64,000 nucleotides of DNA from Magnolia sinica (lineage: Eukaryota; Streptophyta; Magnoliopsida; Magnoliales; Magnoliaceae): positions 59,445,443 to 59,509,442 of the forward strand of contig NC_080585.1 in the NCBI RefSeq assembly GCF_029962835.1, in the 5' to 3' direction. Shown one piece after another: positions 36,641-48,214 of this stretch; position 1 is the first letter of the stretch; each line of letters starts with the position of its first letter. The translations under genes were made by a program, and so were the position numbers. The notes beneath the pieces are model-generated. The model searched no databases. It was given only the letters and a program-made list of their open reading frames with translations, and was not told the DNA's origin.

Positions 36641-36829
36641 TCTGTCTGATTCTCAGATGCTGCCTCTACTCAATAATCCTGTAACGACTTGTCTGTCTGC
36701 TGAGCTTTGATCACCCTTGTGATAAGAAAGGGTTGAATCGACAGGCTCGATAGCTGAATGATAGAAGACTGCAAACCAAACTCGAAGTCATACTCTGCTA
36801 CATCCTCGAGCATCCTCCACTCCTGAATC

Positions 36830-38161
36830 ATCATGTGTGCCACCAGGCCTCATGACTAACAGCTGAGGGCATCCGCCACCACATTCGCCTTGCCTAGGTG
36901 GTACTGGAGGTCAAAATCATAGTCCTTCAGAAGCTCCATCCAGCATCTCTGCCTAAGTTCAGCTCAGACTGAGAGAATAGATACTTCAAGCTCTTATGGT
37001 CAGAGAAGAGCTCGAACCTGACCTCATAGAGATAGTGTCTCCACACCTTCAGTGCAAAGACGACTACTGCTAACTCCAAATAATGCTTGGGGTAGTTCAG
37101 CTCATTGACCTTGAGCTGATGAGACGCGAAGGCTACAGGTCTACCGTCTGCATTCGGACAACGCCTAAACCAATACGTGAGTCATCGGTAAATACAACAA
37201 ATCCATCACTCCCAGAGGGAAGAGTGAGGACAGGAGCGGACGTCAGATGGTCCTTCAGCTCCATAAATGCCTGCTTACATACCTCAGTCCAAACAAAATC
37301 TACGCCTTTCCAAGTTAACCTGGTCAACGGGGCTGCAATATGAGAGAAGCCCTCAATGAAACTCCGATAGTATCCCGCTAAACCAAGGAAATTGTAGATC
37401 TCAGACACAGTCATGGGCTAGCCCCATAGACGCACTGCCTCAACCTTTGAGGGGTCCACTGTGACACCCTCCCTCGTCACCACGTGACCGAGGAACCTCA
37501 CCTCCTCCTGCCAAAACTCTCACTTCTCCAGCTTCGCATACAGCCGGTGGGCACGGAGGGTCTGCAACATGATCTCCAGATGCTGCATATGGTCCTCATG
37601 GGTCCTCGAATATATCAGAATGTCGTCGATAAAGACCATAACAAACCGATTGAGATATGAAAGGAAGACCTCGTTCATCAACTGCATGAAGACCGCGGGT
37701 GCATTAGTCAGTCCAAAGGATATGACTTGAAACTCAAAATGATCATAACGCGTCCTGAAAGCCTTCTTCGGGATGTCCTCCTCTCGGACATGAATCTGAT
37801 GATAATCGGAACGCAGGTCAATCTTTGAAAAGAACTGTGTACCCTGCAACTAATCAAATAAATCATCTATCCTCGGGAGCGGGTACTTGTTCTTAATCGT
37901 GACCTGGTTGAGCTCGTGGTAATTCATGCAGAGCCTTAACGAGCCATCATTCTTCCTAATGAAGAGTATCGGCGCTCCCCATGGAGAACTACTAGGACGG
38001 ATGAATCCAAACTCTCGTAACTCCATCGGTGCCATACGGTACGGGGCCTTCGATATAGGCGCAGTACCGGGCACAAGATCGATCTGGAACTCAATATGAC
38101 GGCACGGTGGCAATCCCGGAATCTCTTGGAACACGTTGGAAAAATCACAGACAATCGGCAA
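36830..38161 (-). pseudogene. Tekay-1 reverse transcriptase and RNase H
   Basis: Gypsy RVT_1: [20 protein letters not shown] (37880-37945), [27 protein letters not shown] and the catalytic [10 protein letters not shown] (37605-37640). A stop at 37850 lies in FD*LQG (family Gln), another in EK*EFW, and one in WG*PMT (family Gln). About eleven residues are missing after APMELRE. The RNase H part starts [16 protein letters not shown] (37150) and continues after a frameshift with [20 protein letters not shown] and [19 protein letters not shown] to about 36960. Non-functional. Confidence 0.9.
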
Positions 38162-38164
38162 CTA

Positions 38165-38600
38165 TCAATACATGCTGCAACAGGCTCCTCAATGACACAG
38201 GACATCAAACATGATAATAGCTCTCCTCGGGGCTCGACAACGAACTGAAACTGCGGCAAACTTGGTATGCAGAATGTGACTGTCCTTGCGGAACAGTCCA
38301 AGATGGCGTGGTACTCTGTTAGTCAATCCATGCCCAAGATAACGTCGAAGTTTGGCATCGGTAACACATATAAGTCGGTGAGTAAGAAAATCTCTCCTAC
38401 TAACACTGGGCAAGACGAACAGAAGTGGCTTAATACTGTAGTGTTCCCCAAGGGCGTCGATACGGTCAATCCCTCACTAGCGGACTCTATCAACAATCCA
38501 GTTTTTAAGCAAAAATCCTCAGACATGAATGAGTACGAAGTACCAAAATCAAATAATACTCAGGTGATGTATGCTGAGACTGAGAGTATACCCTTAACGA
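38165..38600 (-). pseudogene. Tekay-1 aspartic protease
   Basis: VLFDFGTSYSFMSEDF near 38520-38560 corresponds to the family's DSGASHSFIS active site; D-S-G has become D-F-G, a single C to T change. NFDVILGMDWL follows at 38323-38345, the usual second protease block. A stop separates it from reverse transcriptase near 38160. Confidence 0.8.
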
Positions 38601-38679
38601 CTCCTTTAAAGGACTGCGGGTCCTACTGGGCCACATAGAATCTAGCCTAAGCTGGCCAGGGAGGTGCCGATGGTGTTAC

Positions 38680-39578
38680 TAGTGCTCTGGCGGATGGGTG
38701 GCTCCTTTATCTCCGCGGTCATCGATGCTGCTGAGAGCTACTGGAGGGGGCCTGCCTCTTTCGGCCTCTCCTCTAATCTCGATCGGTTTGTGAACCGACC
38801 CACTCAGTCTCGTAAATCTAGGCCCTCCATACAACCGCCTAAAAGGTCGGGAGCTCATGCCCAATAACACAGTCTCGAAGACCATAACACAAGCCATTCT
38901 GAAACAGCGGGCCTTCCACCCCTCATCATCAACCAGATACGGCGGAAACCTCTATAACGCGACAAAATCGGCCGCGTACTGCGCCACGAACATGTCCCCC
39001 TACACCAGAGTCTCGAACTTTAACGCTCTCTGACAACGAATGTGATGGGGGAAGTACTGCTGCTCGAATCGATCAATAAAATTCTCCCATGTCCAGACAT
39101 AATCAGGTCCTGCAACGCGGGTAATGGAGGTCCACCAATACTCGGCCTCGCCCTGGAGAAGAAATACTGCCAACTGGACTCGCTGCTCCGTCGTACATGC
39201 TATAGTATCAAAAATCTTCTCCACATCGGAGTGCCACCTCTCAGCTGCTGTCGGATCTGGCTCACCCTTGAAATGCAGATGATCGAGCTGTCTGAACTCA
39301 CGAAGAAGGGTGCTCGCACGCTCCTGCTCGGCCTGAGATGGTGAAACAACTGGGCGCCTGCCCTGTCCCTGAAGTGTGGCTGTCACAGCCAGTAACATCT
39401 GCTGTAACTGAGAGGCACTCACAGGTAAGGTCGGATCCGCACTGGTCTCAGGTGGAGGAACGACATCCTCAGGCTGGGGAACAAGAATCTCTGGGGGTGG
39501 AACGGGAGCCGCAGGTGGTAAAGGGGGAGTATCAAGTGGTGGAATAGGAGTCGATTAGGTCACTCTTTTGCGCGGCAT
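38680..39578 (-). pseudogene. Tekay-1 gag
   Basis: ATG at 39578 (MPRKRV), an early stop, then a Pro-rich stretch. The retrotransposon gag core is FRQLDHLHFKGEPDPTAAER, IACTTEQRVQLAVFLLQGEAEYWW and FIDRFEQQYFPHHIR (39000-39422). A stop at 39000 (LV*GDMF, family Gln) is followed by VAQYAADFVAL and GWKAR blocks. The CCHC zinc knuckle expected before protease is not seen between 38600 and 38760, so it seems deleted. Confidence 0.87.
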
Positions 39579-39717
39579 GTCCTATAGAAAAGAACAAAGG
39601 CTCCTATCAATCCTTGAAAACTCCCTAAGGCACGTTAAGGGACTAAATAGAAAGGTTACGCACTCGGAACCTAAACTCATAGCAAACATGTGATGTTGTT
39701 CTTAATTATTAAGTTAT

Positions 39718-39730
39718 GCTCTGATACCAA
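39718..39730 (-). other. Tekay-1 primer binding site (tRNA-Met)
   Basis: ttggtatcagagc on the minus strand, four bases inside the 5' LTR end; the canonical initiator tRNA-Met complement. Confidence 0.93.
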
Positions 39731-39734
39731 CTTC

Positions 39735-42700
39735 TGTCACGCCCCGAACTCATAAACCGGGCTTACAAAATTCCCGATCACCGAATCCGGCATCGACAGC
39801 CTCCGTAGTACCCCATTCTCGGCTCCCGGCACATATACACCAAGTTCCGATCCTGGGATCCTACAAGGAGGATTTCAAATATGATTTTGATTCAGTATAA
39901 GCATAACCATATGCATAACCCACGAACAATAACCACAAGAACACCATCACAAAATCCACTATAATAAAAAACTTTGAATATAGTGTGTATGAAGGGAAAT
40001 ACAAGATAATGATAATAACAGAAACTTTAAAAGCTTGGTTCACACTCCAACTTGCAAGGCTATGGCTACGTCCTGTCGTCACCTGCACGCATCAATCATA
40101 CATAAGCTTATAGAAAGCTAAGAGAGTGGGGTAAGTGTGTACGCAATATGAGCATGCTCAGAATACAAGGTCAGAGTAATGCAAAATCATGCTGATGAGT
40201 ACATGAATGCAAGCAGCCGTACCAAGGCTATACGGTGCAAGATATGAATGCTATCGGCCATTTCAAGACCATGCGATGCATGATGCTACTCAAGCATACC
40301 AATCCTCATCCAAATCCACATACAGCTCATCAAATATCAATACGGTTCTCATTCTGGATAATCATCGGGGTTTAATACACTCCAAATGGCACTGCTGCTC
40401 TCCCAGCCGCACAGTCCAAGTGAGCATAAGAAACCTTACTATCCGCTTGGCCAATAATCTATCAATACCTATATGGCACGTCGATAGTGGACCCATTCAC
40501 GAGCTGGTCAAACTCAGCCTAGTATTGCCCCCTACCCTCGGGCAAGTAAGGCCACACCCCTTTCCAACTAACCATGACACAGTGGGAGACGTAGCTTCCT
40601 AGTATTCGACCCTCGTACGCTCATATATCCACTTGGCCTCAACGTTGGAGTTATCCTCTGGTACCATCAGGTTTAGGGATTTTCACCCAGAGACATCTAT
40701 GACGCCCCGATGCTAGAAACAGTATTTCTGGTATCTAATCTAGCCACCCATGATATGTATGTAGAGGCTATGGCCCTGATGTCGCTAGGGCATCTAATAA
40801 TCACAATCACACAAATGCAAGTGCATGAATCACCCTACCAGACATGCAACAATCCTACGCGTATCGCGAGCTCATATAGGGCCACTCTGCCTATCAGGGA
40901 GCCTATAAACAATCTGCCCAAAGGCATATGCTATGATCAATCACTCCTCATATCAGGCATACATATGATGCGTATGATCATGAATCATGGATCTAAACTA
41001 AACAAGTTATGTGGTGATGGGCTCTGTTCATAATGAAGATGGGCCTAGACGGCCTACACACTACAAGTATGGGCCTAACAATGGGCCCTAGGGAGAGTGA
41101 CAATGCGGACATTTAACCAACATCATGCTTACAATGTGGACGTCAAACCATCATTGCTCCCAAGGCATAGTCCGCTATAAAGGTCAACACATATACTATG
41201 GTGGAATCACACTACAATGGGCCTTATGTACATCCTATTGGGCCTCAACATATGGGCCTCCAATACATCAAATGGCCTCATAACATGAGTCTCGTATATA
41301 TCTCAAGGTGGGCCTCAACAATAGGCCACAAATACATCAAGATGGGTCAATCACATGGGCCTCAACAACGAACCACAAATACATCAAGATGGGCCTAATC
41401 ATATATCTATCTATATATATGTATATGAATCATATTAAAAGATAAATTGGACCACACTCCAAATAACAGTGGTGACAATGATTTCTACCATTAAAATTCT
41501 TAAGGCCCACCATAATATTTATTTTCTATCCAATCTGGTCATGAGGTCACATAGACTTGGATTAAGAGGAAAACAAATTTCCTAATGATCCAAACTCTTG
41601 TGACAACAAAGGAGTTTCAATGGCAGAAACTCAATCCCTAATGCCTTTTTGCTGGGTGGTCCACCTGATCCTAGATCTGTCTCAGTCTTTTGCTCATGCC
41701 ATAAAATGAGCTCTCAAAATGGTTGGACGACTTGGATGCAACACATGCATCATGGTGGGTCCCATATATGGATGGCGTGGATTACATAGGTGAGACCCAC
41801 AGAACTTGGTGATGCCACTCCAGTAGCTACTTAACTGGAGTGAGGTACACCAACTGTCCCACCCTGGGACGGTATGGGTTACAATACATACATCAGTGGG
41901 TCCCACGTGGGGCCCACCATAATGTTTATTTTCCACCCAACTCGTGGATAAGGTCACACAGACATGGGCCAAGAGGAAAATAAATTTCATATGATCCAAA
42001 ACTTCTGACCTAAAAAGGGTTTTAATGGCAGACATTCAATCCACCGTTTCCTACCATGTGGGCCAGCCGAGCTCCACATAAGGCTGATTTTTGGGGGGCC
42101 CACTGTCCCAAAGGGGACCCAACCACTGCATGGTGTTGATGGTCGACACACATCATGGTGGGGCCCACGATTGGGACTGTGGGTCCTACCCATCCGTCCG
42201 CCCGTCAGCGCAGGACTCTGCGCGTCCTCTGTCAGCAGCAGCAGCAGATGCTACTGCTATTTCATGTTTTTTTTTTTTGAAAAAAGGGTTTTCTTGTGGT
42301 TTTTCCTAGGTGGGGCCTGCATACGAAAAATTCAACCCAACCACTGGATTCTATGGCCAATGGCGAATCAAACGAGTCTAATATGCAGTATATATTTGGC
42401 GGGTAGAGACATTAAGGTGGGTCCTAATGGATTTTAAAGGTGAAAATTGTTGTTTTCCATGCCAGGGCTTGCCAGAAAATCGGATTGGGTTCATTTCTCG
42501 GCTCAACGCCTAAAGTGGGCTGAGAAATGAAATGGACGGTGTGGATTTGATTTTTACATTAAGGTAGGGCCTACATGAGTAGCCTACCCCAAAAGCTCAT
42601 TTTTTTTGTGTTAGCTTGTAAGTACACACCCATGTCAGTACACTCTCCCCATATTAGCAGCACTTGTCCAGCGTCCAGGGACGCTGGACGGCATAGGTAT

Positions 42701-42920
42701 AACACAAGCATCATGGTGGGCCCCACATGGACATGGGCCACCTCTTTGGATCACCTGATATTTGTGTTTTTCCTTCTGTCCAGGCCCGATAATGGGTTGA
42801 ATGGTGTAGATCCACCAGGCGGGTCCCACATGAAAGTGAATGGCATGGATAAAATATATGCTTCATGGTGGAACACACACACCAGATGGGTCACACACCC
42901 CTTCATCATCATCATATAAA

Positions 42921-42957
<37 letters not shown>

Positions 42958-43748
42958 TGATAGAGGGACCCCGCCATATGGGCCCCTCATGGTTACATCA
43001 CATACATCAAAATGGGTCCCACCAACAAGTGGGCCCTAAAATAAGAATCAATGGTGGATCACCCACCTATTGCATTCTTCCTTGATCCCTTAGACTCCTA
43101 TGCTCCTTGCCTTCACTTTTGATGGTGGTTGATAGAGTTTTGATGGTGGGGATGAGAGATGAGAGGGTGGGCCACACTTAAGTTGCTCTTGGAAACTTGG
43201 GGAGTTTGGATGTGGGATGTTGCTTATGGAGTTGGAGAGTAGAGATAAAATGAGAGAAAAAAGAGAATTAATGGATGAAAGGGATGGGTGGAGTGGTGGT
43301 TGTAAGGAAAGGAGATGGATGGGTAAGGTTTGGTTTGAAATTTTGTAAAAGAGGAATGGGTAGGGGAGAGAGAGAGTTGACTTGTGGAAAAAGGAGGGAT
43401 GGGTGTTGTACTTGGGGTATGAGGTGTACTTGACTTGAGTGATTGATTGATTGACGGGTCATGTCGTAGAGATTCCCTCAAAATTCACAACGAGCGGCGT
43501 TTCTTCAAAATGAACGACGGCCCACAACTTCTAGCCTGGGTATCGGATCGGTGCGCGAGTCGCGGCATTGGAACCGCAGCGACGACGCGGTCACTAGGTT
43601 ACAAGTTTCGGATTGAATTAACTTAGGTATGTAGGACTCAGCTTAGGTTCACGCACAAACGTCAGATACAGGTCGAGGGTTGCTAGAATTCGACCAGAAG
43701 GACCGCAGAAGCCTACGGAACGGTACGGTCTAGGATACGGGTCTTACA
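39735..43748 (-). repeat. Tekay-1 5' LTR (right copy), 4.0 kb
   Basis: Matches 31121-35164 with scattered substitutions. It lacks the long (TA)n tract, carries (GA)n at about 42924-42953, and ends GATACGGGTCTTACA. Open frames shared with the left copy, such as minus-strand 41694-42035, lie in repeat-family sequence and have no known domain. Confidence 0.94.
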
Positions 43749-44205
43749 TCCCATCGTGAGGTATGTGTTATATCCAAACCATCCATCCAACTGGCGAGCT
43801 CGTGGTAAGGCTTGAGACAAAAAATAAGACAGATCTAACTATCAAGTGGGCCACACTGACAAAAGCAATGGGGGATTGAACGTCTACCATTAAAACCCTT
43901 TTGGGGGACATAAAAGTTTTGGATCAAGCCAATCTTTGTCTTTTCCCTTTATCAGGGCCTGTATGATCTAATCAATAGATTGGATGTCAAATAAACAGTA
44001 CAGTGGGCCTTAAGAGGATTTTAATGGTGGATATCCCATCAATATTGGTTTACTATGATGTGGTCCACCTTAGGTTTATATCCTTATCATTTTTTTGATC
44101 AAGCCCTAAAATGATCTGTAAAAATGGATTAACATAATGGATGAAATACATACATCATGGTGGGGCCCACATAGCATCGAATACTAACCAACGGGCTACT
44201 GGCAG

Positions 44206-45060
44206 GGGAGTAGCAATCCATTCCCATCCATGCTGGTATTTGTGGTGTGGTCCATTTAATCTTTGGATATGATTCATTTTTTGGATAATTCTCTAAACTG
44301 ATCTTGAAAAATGGATGAACGGTGTGGGTTGATCCCAAATTTTCGGTAAATCCAAAACTCAAGTGGACCATGCCACATGAAACAATATGGAATAATGATT
44401 TCCACCATTAATACCTTCCATGGGCCCACAGTAATGTTTATTTGTCATCCAACCTGTTCATAATATCAAAAAGATATGAATGAAGAGAAAACATAAACAT
44501 CAGCTTGATCTAAAACTTCTATGGCCTCCAAGAATTTTTCAATGGTAGAGGTTCAATCACACTTTTCTTGTGGTGCGGTCTACTTGAGCTTTGGATATCC
44601 TTCCTTTCTATTCTTTAGACCTCAAATTATCTGTTAACATGGATGACTGGATAAAATAAATAAATAACGGTGGACCCCACAAAGATTACTCTGGTAAGGA
44701 TAATGAGTAACCTAAATGTAGTGGAGAGGGGTTTCCTTAAAACATTCATAATCATATATTGGGTCTCTCCAAATGTGATTCACATATCCAACCCACTCAT
44801 TATGTGTGTCCCACTTGGATGAGGGGTTATACCAAGTTTTAGCCTCATCCAAAACTCATGTGGGCCCCACCAAGTGCTTTTATATTTTTTAGAATGTCTT
44901 CACATGGTTTTAGATGGTATGGCCCACCTGAGTTTCGTATACGAATGATTTTTGAGATATCTTATAACCTAAAGGGGACACATCAAATGCACGGTGTTGA
45001 TGTTCGACACACATCATGATGGGGCCCACAAAACTTACTAACATCAATTCTTAGGTTCTC
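44206..45060. repeat. Interspersed 'gggcccacc' family fragments
   Basis: Two or more degraded units of the palindromic family, recognised by cores such as atggatgaacggtgtggg, gatttccaccatta, ttcaatggtag and catcatgatggggcccac, in mixed orientation. No protein is coded. Confidence 0.6.
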
Positions 45061-45335
45061 GCGAGGTTAATAAGCTGGGTTACAATTTTGACAATAATAT
45101 TTGGCCCATTTTATATGTCTGGTCCATTCACTCTATTTTAATGATTAATACCTTCAATTTGACTAGTTACTCGCCCCAATCAGAATCGCTACATATGAGA
45201 AAGATATTGGGCATACAAGATTGATCAACAATTTGAGTGAAATTTGATTTAAACATTTAAAGTTATTTACTCTTCAATCTGGACTAATTCGATTGTCCAA
45301 AAACAATTAATTGTTCAATTAGTGGATGTGCCTAA

Positions 45336-46430
45336 TAATTTATTTTTTTTTTCTCAGATAAATTTCAATTTCCATTTAAAAATAACATTTTTTTTCAAAA
45401 TGTATATTTTTTACTCTTAATTTTTCTTTGAAAACTTTTAACAAAATATCATTTTTTTATAAAATATTTCAAAAAAAAAATTAAAATACAAATTCTGAAT
45501 TTTTATTTTCAAAATCTCTAAAATTTTCACAAATTTTATTTTTTTTCCCAAAAATTCCAAAATGCCGATTTTTTATTTTTTTTCTTCAAAGGCATTATTT
45601 TGTTTTCAACTTTTCAATTATCTTTTTTAAAATGATATTTTTTTTCAAAATCTCAGTGTTTTTGTAAATAACTTTTTCTTTTAAATTCAAATTTTAACAT
45701 TTTCAATTATTTTTCAAAATCACAATTTTTTTTTTAACTTCTTTATTTTTCGTTTCAAAAAGTTTGGTTTTTGTTAAAGTATCAATTTTTTAATATCGTT
45801 TTATTTTAAAATTTTCAATTCTTTTTAACTTCTCCATTTTTAAAAAAAAAAAAAAAAAAAAAAAAATCATTTTATTCGAACTTGTTAATTTTTATCGAAC
45901 TTCTCAATTTTATTTTATTTTTCAAAATACAAACTCTCATTTTCTTTTTCAAAATATTTTCATTTTTCAACATTGTGAAAATTTTCACATTTTTAAAAAT
46001 ATTTTTAATTTTCTTTTTCAAGATATTATTTTTTTCTCAAAATCAAATGTGTTTTTTTTTCAAATTTATCAACTTTATTCAATATTCTTCTTTTTTCCCA
46101 TAAAATAGATTTTTATTAAATCACGATTTTTTTTTTTTTCAAAATCTCATTTTTTTCTCTAACATTGTTAAATTTTTTATTCTCAATATTCTTTTTCATG
46201 TGATATTAAAAATCATTTAAATATTAGTTTTAAATTAAAAATAAAATAATTTCCACTCATTTGTTATAAAAACAAAATAATTTTTTTTTCATTCAATCAA
46301 TTCTTAAAAAATAATCTTATATACAAATATGTTCAATTAAACCACTAAAATTCTATTAAAAACAATTATTAGACTACAACAAAAACATATTTTTTTCACC
46401 ATATTCTAAACAAAATGAAAAAAAAATTAA
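45336..46430. repeat. T-rich, strand-asymmetric low-complexity region
   Basis: About 1.1 kb made of variants of ttttttcaaaatctcaatttttt, far richer in T than A on the plus strand, with poly-A at 45841-45866 as an exception. It looks like a degenerate short tandem repeat. The open frame at 45882-46103 is low-complexity. It lies just inside the CACTA right end. Confidence 0.65.
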
Positions 46431-46439
46431 TGTTTAGGG

Positions 46440-46812
46440 CAAAAGTGCTTTTACGACGGACCATGATCCATCGCAAAAGCAACTGAAAACCAGCGCCAAC
46501 TTGTATTTTGGGTGGGAATTTGCAACGGATCATATTCCATCGCAAAATGAAAATTTGTGATGGATTTTGTCCGTCGCTAATTTATGACGGACCAAAATCT
46601 GTTGTAAATCCGTCGTAAATCAGATTTTAGCGACGGATATTCGTCCGTCGTGAAATTCCGTGACTTTTGAACTACGGATTTTCGAGAAAGACGGGATTGG
46701 CGACAGACGTTTTCCATTAGTGACGGATTAAATCCGTTGTTAAACCTAGCAATTTTTACGATGAATGAAGTCCGTCGCAAAAATGCGTCGCTAATCCGCA
46801 ATTTAAACAGTG
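46440..46812 (-). repeat. CACTA right terminal and subterminal repeats
   Basis: Repeated cgacggaccatgatccatcg, gcgacggatattcgtccgtcg and gtgacggattaaatccg motifs in both orientations end at aatttaaacagtg. The motif family is the same as in 11558-11935. GGT follows. Confidence 0.68.
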
Positions 46813-46870
46813 GGTTGGGCTGGTCTGGATTGCCATACAACTATATCCTGTGCGATTGAAGTGTCAACCA

Positions 46871-47027
46871 ACACCCAGATCCATAGCTCAAGTGGTAGAC
46901 TGAGTGAAAGATACCTCGTTGCAACACTAAGGTCTTGGTATTGATTCCCTAGAGGGGGTGGCTAACAATGAAGTGTGAACTGACAGTGGGTGCACTCACA
47001 ACCTAACCAAAAAACAAAAAAATAAAA
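46871..47027 (+). mobile_element. tRNA-derived SINE with 17-bp target duplication
   Basis: A 157-bp body starts acacccagatccatagctc. The A box TAGCTCAAGTGG and a B box-like GGTATTGATTCC are about 45 bases apart, as in a tRNA-type polymerase III promoter. It ends in an A-rich tail (aaaaaacaaaaaaataaaa). The sequence gattgaagtgtcaacca is repeated exactly at 46854-46870 and 47028-47044, a target duplication typical of L1-type priming. Related copies lie on the minus strand near 50560-50692 and 61700-61930. Confidence 0.85.
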
Positions 47028-47044
47028 GATTGAAGTGTCAACCA

Positions 47045-48214
47045 GCATTTTTTAAGGGTGCTAAGCTAACACAACAGAGCAGAGGCTGTGCATGATCTCT
47101 TAGGCGGTGGGGGCCACATTTACGGAGGCTTCTTGCAATCTTTGATAATTGAACCCTCCCCTTTTGACATATAGGTACAAGGGGCCCCACGTTGATGTAT
47201 TCATGACATACACTAGTCCATGTGCCACCTCATTTTATTCTTGGAGAACAAAAATCATGGCAACCCAAAATTCAGATATGTGGCCCACCTCAGATTCGCA
47301 ATGGCCTGATTTTTGGGCTGTCCATTCGTCCCGGTGGAACATATCTTACGAATGGATTGGATGGCAGACAAAATACATTGGACCACACACGATTCGAAAA
47401 GTTTTAATGGTGGTCATCGTCCTACCAATTGTAAGGCTGGCAATCGGCCATGTTTAGGCCAACCCAAGTTAGGCTATGACTGGCCCAACACTACGACCCA
47501 ATGCCTGAAACCGGCCAAGCCTGAGATAGGCCTAGCACAGCAGGCCCAAGCCCGACTCAGATCCAACCCGACTAAAAAATTGATAAAAATCCTCATTTCC
47601 CATTTGGATGTCATTAATCTAATCCATTAATCAATTGGCCCACACATACAAAAGGAAATAGATATTTTAGAGGAATGAAACCAACGGTTTACATTGTAGA
47701 TGAATGGTTGCCTAATTGAGGATTGGAATGGCATATTTGTTAGATATGACACGTACATTCAAGCTTAGGATGGGCCATGCTTGAGTGGGCCGGGTTAGAC
47801 TAAAATGATGATCCCAAGCCCAACTCGAAATTCATTGGGTCATTTCATGTGAGACCCAAGCCTGGTCCATGGCCAAGCTCGTAGTTCCAAGACTGACTCA
47901 AAGTCGGGTCAAGCGGGCTACCCAGCTGTTGTGACCCTTAACCAATTGTGCCCTATTTTGTGGCCCATACGCATTTTGGATCAGCATGATTTTTGTGATA
48001 CAGTGTGAGCTTTAGGGAGCACACCTTATGGACAGAGTGGATGGGGGCCCTAGGTTAATATGGGCCCCACATACAACACTGTAGGATGAGTTTGATATGC
48101 AATATAGTTTGTCGGGGAGTTGGTGTCTATACAAACATATACTAATAGCAAGATCTGTGACAAGGGAGCAAAGAAATGGAATCCTTTGGTCATACCTGTT
48201 TTAAGCAACTCATA
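47045..48214. other. Non-coding stretch with repeat fragments
   Basis: Contains 'gggcccac' family pieces (47100-47410, 47950-48075) and a stretch rich in ggcccaagcccgac-type words (47440-47930) of unknown type. No gene is recognised. Confidence 0.45.

Larger units (their letters stand above)
31121..43748 (-). mobile_element. Tekay-1: Ty3/gypsy chromovirus-type LTR retrotransposon with 4-kb LTRs
   Basis: 12,628 bp. LTRs of 4044 and 4014 bp start TGTCAC(A/G)CCCCGAACTC and end ACGGGTCTTACA on the plus strand. The target duplication TCCCA is at 31116-31120 and 43749-43753. The minus-strand interior of only 4570 bp holds a tRNA-Met primer site, gag, protease, reverse transcriptase, RNase H, integrase and a C-terminal chromodomain (VQWGHHSVDEASWERE), followed by a polypurine tract. 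The chromodomain and domain order point to the Tekay/Del lineage. All domains have stops or deletions. LTR copies differ modestly by eye, so it is of intermediate age. Confidence 0.95.
31088..44205. mobile_element. Palindromic MITE split by Tekay-1
   Basis: Removing 31121-43748 and one TCCCA joins '...gttctgtggatccca' to 'tcgtgaggtatgtgttatatcc'. This matches the arm of the palindromic family at 63113-63565 (ctgtgggacccaccatgaggtatgtgttttatcc in inverse). The rest of the unit, with an opposite arm ending 'atacatacatcatggtggggcccac', runs from 43749 to about 44205. So Tekay-1 landed inside the left end of a MITE copy. The exact left end is uncertain. Confidence 0.6.
11558..46812. mobile_element. 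Putative CACTA (En/Spm) transposon with nested insertions
   Basis: The left end CACTACACCAAAATCGCC at 11558 and right end ...AAACAGTG at 46812 face each other, and each is flanked by GGT (11555-11557, 46813-46815), the 3-bp duplication CACTA elements make. Both ends carry dense subterminal repeats with GACGGAT/ATCCGTC and GCGACGGA motifs in both orientations. The terminal repeats align only partly (CACTA versus CACTG, then AAAAT, GATT and GCGACG in register). Without SIRE-A and Tekay-1 the element would be about 11.9 kb. No transposase (TNP2-like) domain was found, so it would be non-autonomous. Alternative: two separate CACTA remnants whose flanks match by chance (1 in 64). Confidence 0.5.

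Noticed and set aside
46880..46945. A functional tRNA gene at the SINE head
   Set aside because: A and B box-like motifs are present but a cloverleaf cannot be formed, and the unit has a SINE tail with target duplications.
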